From Roseateles sp. DAIF2 (GTDB lineage: Bacteria; Pseudomonadota; Gammaproteobacteria; Burkholderiales; Burkholderiaceae_C): a DNA stretch of 64,000 nt. Shown here one piece after another: positions 63,897-64,000 of this stretch; position 1 is the first letter of the stretch; each line of letters starts with the position of its first letter. Position numbers and translations under genes: made by a program. Location: contig NZ_CP049919.1 of assembly GCF_015624425.1 (NCBI RefSeq), positions 1 to 64,000 on the forward strand, written 5' to 3'. The notes below the pieces were generated by a model. It ran no database searches. It saw nothing but the letters and a program-made list of their open reading frames with translations, and was not told the DNA's origin.

Positions 63897-64000
63897 ATGT
63901 CGCTGAGCATGGAGGGAGTACTGGCCCTGGCGCCGGACGAGTCGTCGGCTAAGGCGGCCAGGGGCCTGCTGGCGCCGGCGGGCTGGCCGTCGCTGGGCGC
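63897..64000 (+). CDS. SWIM zinc-finger protein, 5' end only
   Basis: The first 34 codons of a gene cut by the window edge. The opening (VLALAPDESSAKAARGLLAP, then GWPSLGA) matches the start of a family of bacterial SWIM zinc-finger proteins as I know it; the zinc ligands lie beyond the window. GGGAGCGG precedes the ATG. Confidence 0.6.
   Translation, partial: MSLSMEGVLALAPDESSAKAARGLLAPAGWPSLG

Overview
The window is high-GC chromosomal DNA that opens at the replication-initiation locus (dnaA, dnaN, gyrB, all on +, with DnaA boxes in the dnaA leader). The gene set suggests a Burkholderiales betaproteobacterium of the Roseateles/Mitsuaria/Pelomonas type: an exosortase-sorted PEP-CTERM protein, a TonB receptor beside glycoside hydrolases, a two-partner secretion pair, and strong GC-rich codon bias in the housekeeping genes. 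The genus is an inference.

Layout. (1) 1-5.5 kb: core dnaA-dnaN-gyrB, closed by a hairpin terminator. (2) 5.5-13.3 kb: an accessory island, visibly AT-richer in its first half. It holds a small membrane protein, a DGQHR-domain/HNH-nuclease pair on +, and a four-gene minus-strand operon: DUF6884-like protein, DGQHR protein, DpdA-like transglycosylase, second DGQHR protein. (3) 13.4-15.2 kb: a triple-domain QueD and a QueE, transcribed divergently from that operon. Together (2) and (3) look like a compact, non-canonical 7-deazaguanine DNA-modification system next to genes for its precursor. (4) 15.2-21.9 kb: a putative cell-wall-hydrolase effector/immunity pair, a DUF5701/TetR divergent pair, an RlmI-like methyltransferase and small accessory proteins. 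(5) 21.9-31.1 kb: FecR-domain protein, a 2184-residue FHA-like exoprotein and its FhaC-type transporter. (6) 31.3-34.3 kb: an operon of HNH nuclease, ClpP/SDH-fold serine protease and RtcB RNA ligase. (7) 34.7-36.2 kb: a possible very small gene, a helix-turn-helix-like protein and an aminoglycoside-phosphotransferase-like kinase. (8) 36.3-53.7 kb: a GalNAc-glycan utilisation locus. A minus-strand operon (GH31, TonB receptor, DUF3472, PEP-CTERM, GH109) is divergent from a plus-strand catabolic operon (agaS, GalNAc kinase, agaZ, agaR, agaA, sugar porter). (9) 53.7-57.5 kb: 2-hydroxyacid dehydrogenase, then GltS with a TAXI-type lipoprotein. (10) 57.6-59.0 kb: a retron, made of a reverse transcriptase, a 42-residue small ORF and a structured RNA bounded by an inverted repeat. 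(11) 59.0-63.7 kb: a three-gene 2-oxoacid:acceptor oxidoreductase operon, then the start of a SWIM zinc-finger gene.

How it works together. In the island, QueD and QueE would supply the 7-deazaguanine precursor, DpdA would exchange it into a nucleic acid, and the DGQHR (DndB/DpdB-like) and HNH proteins would serve modification control or restriction. In the GalNAc locus, the TonB receptor imports glycan; the GH31 and GH109 enzymes release alpha-GalNAc; a sugar porter and ROK kinase give GalNAc-6-P; AgaA deacetylates it; AgaS deaminates/isomerises it; AgaZ acts on tagatose-6-P. The aldolase is not in the window. The most notable finds are the compact Dpd-like island with a degenerate three-domain QueD, the minimal retron, and the RtcB/protease/HNH operon.
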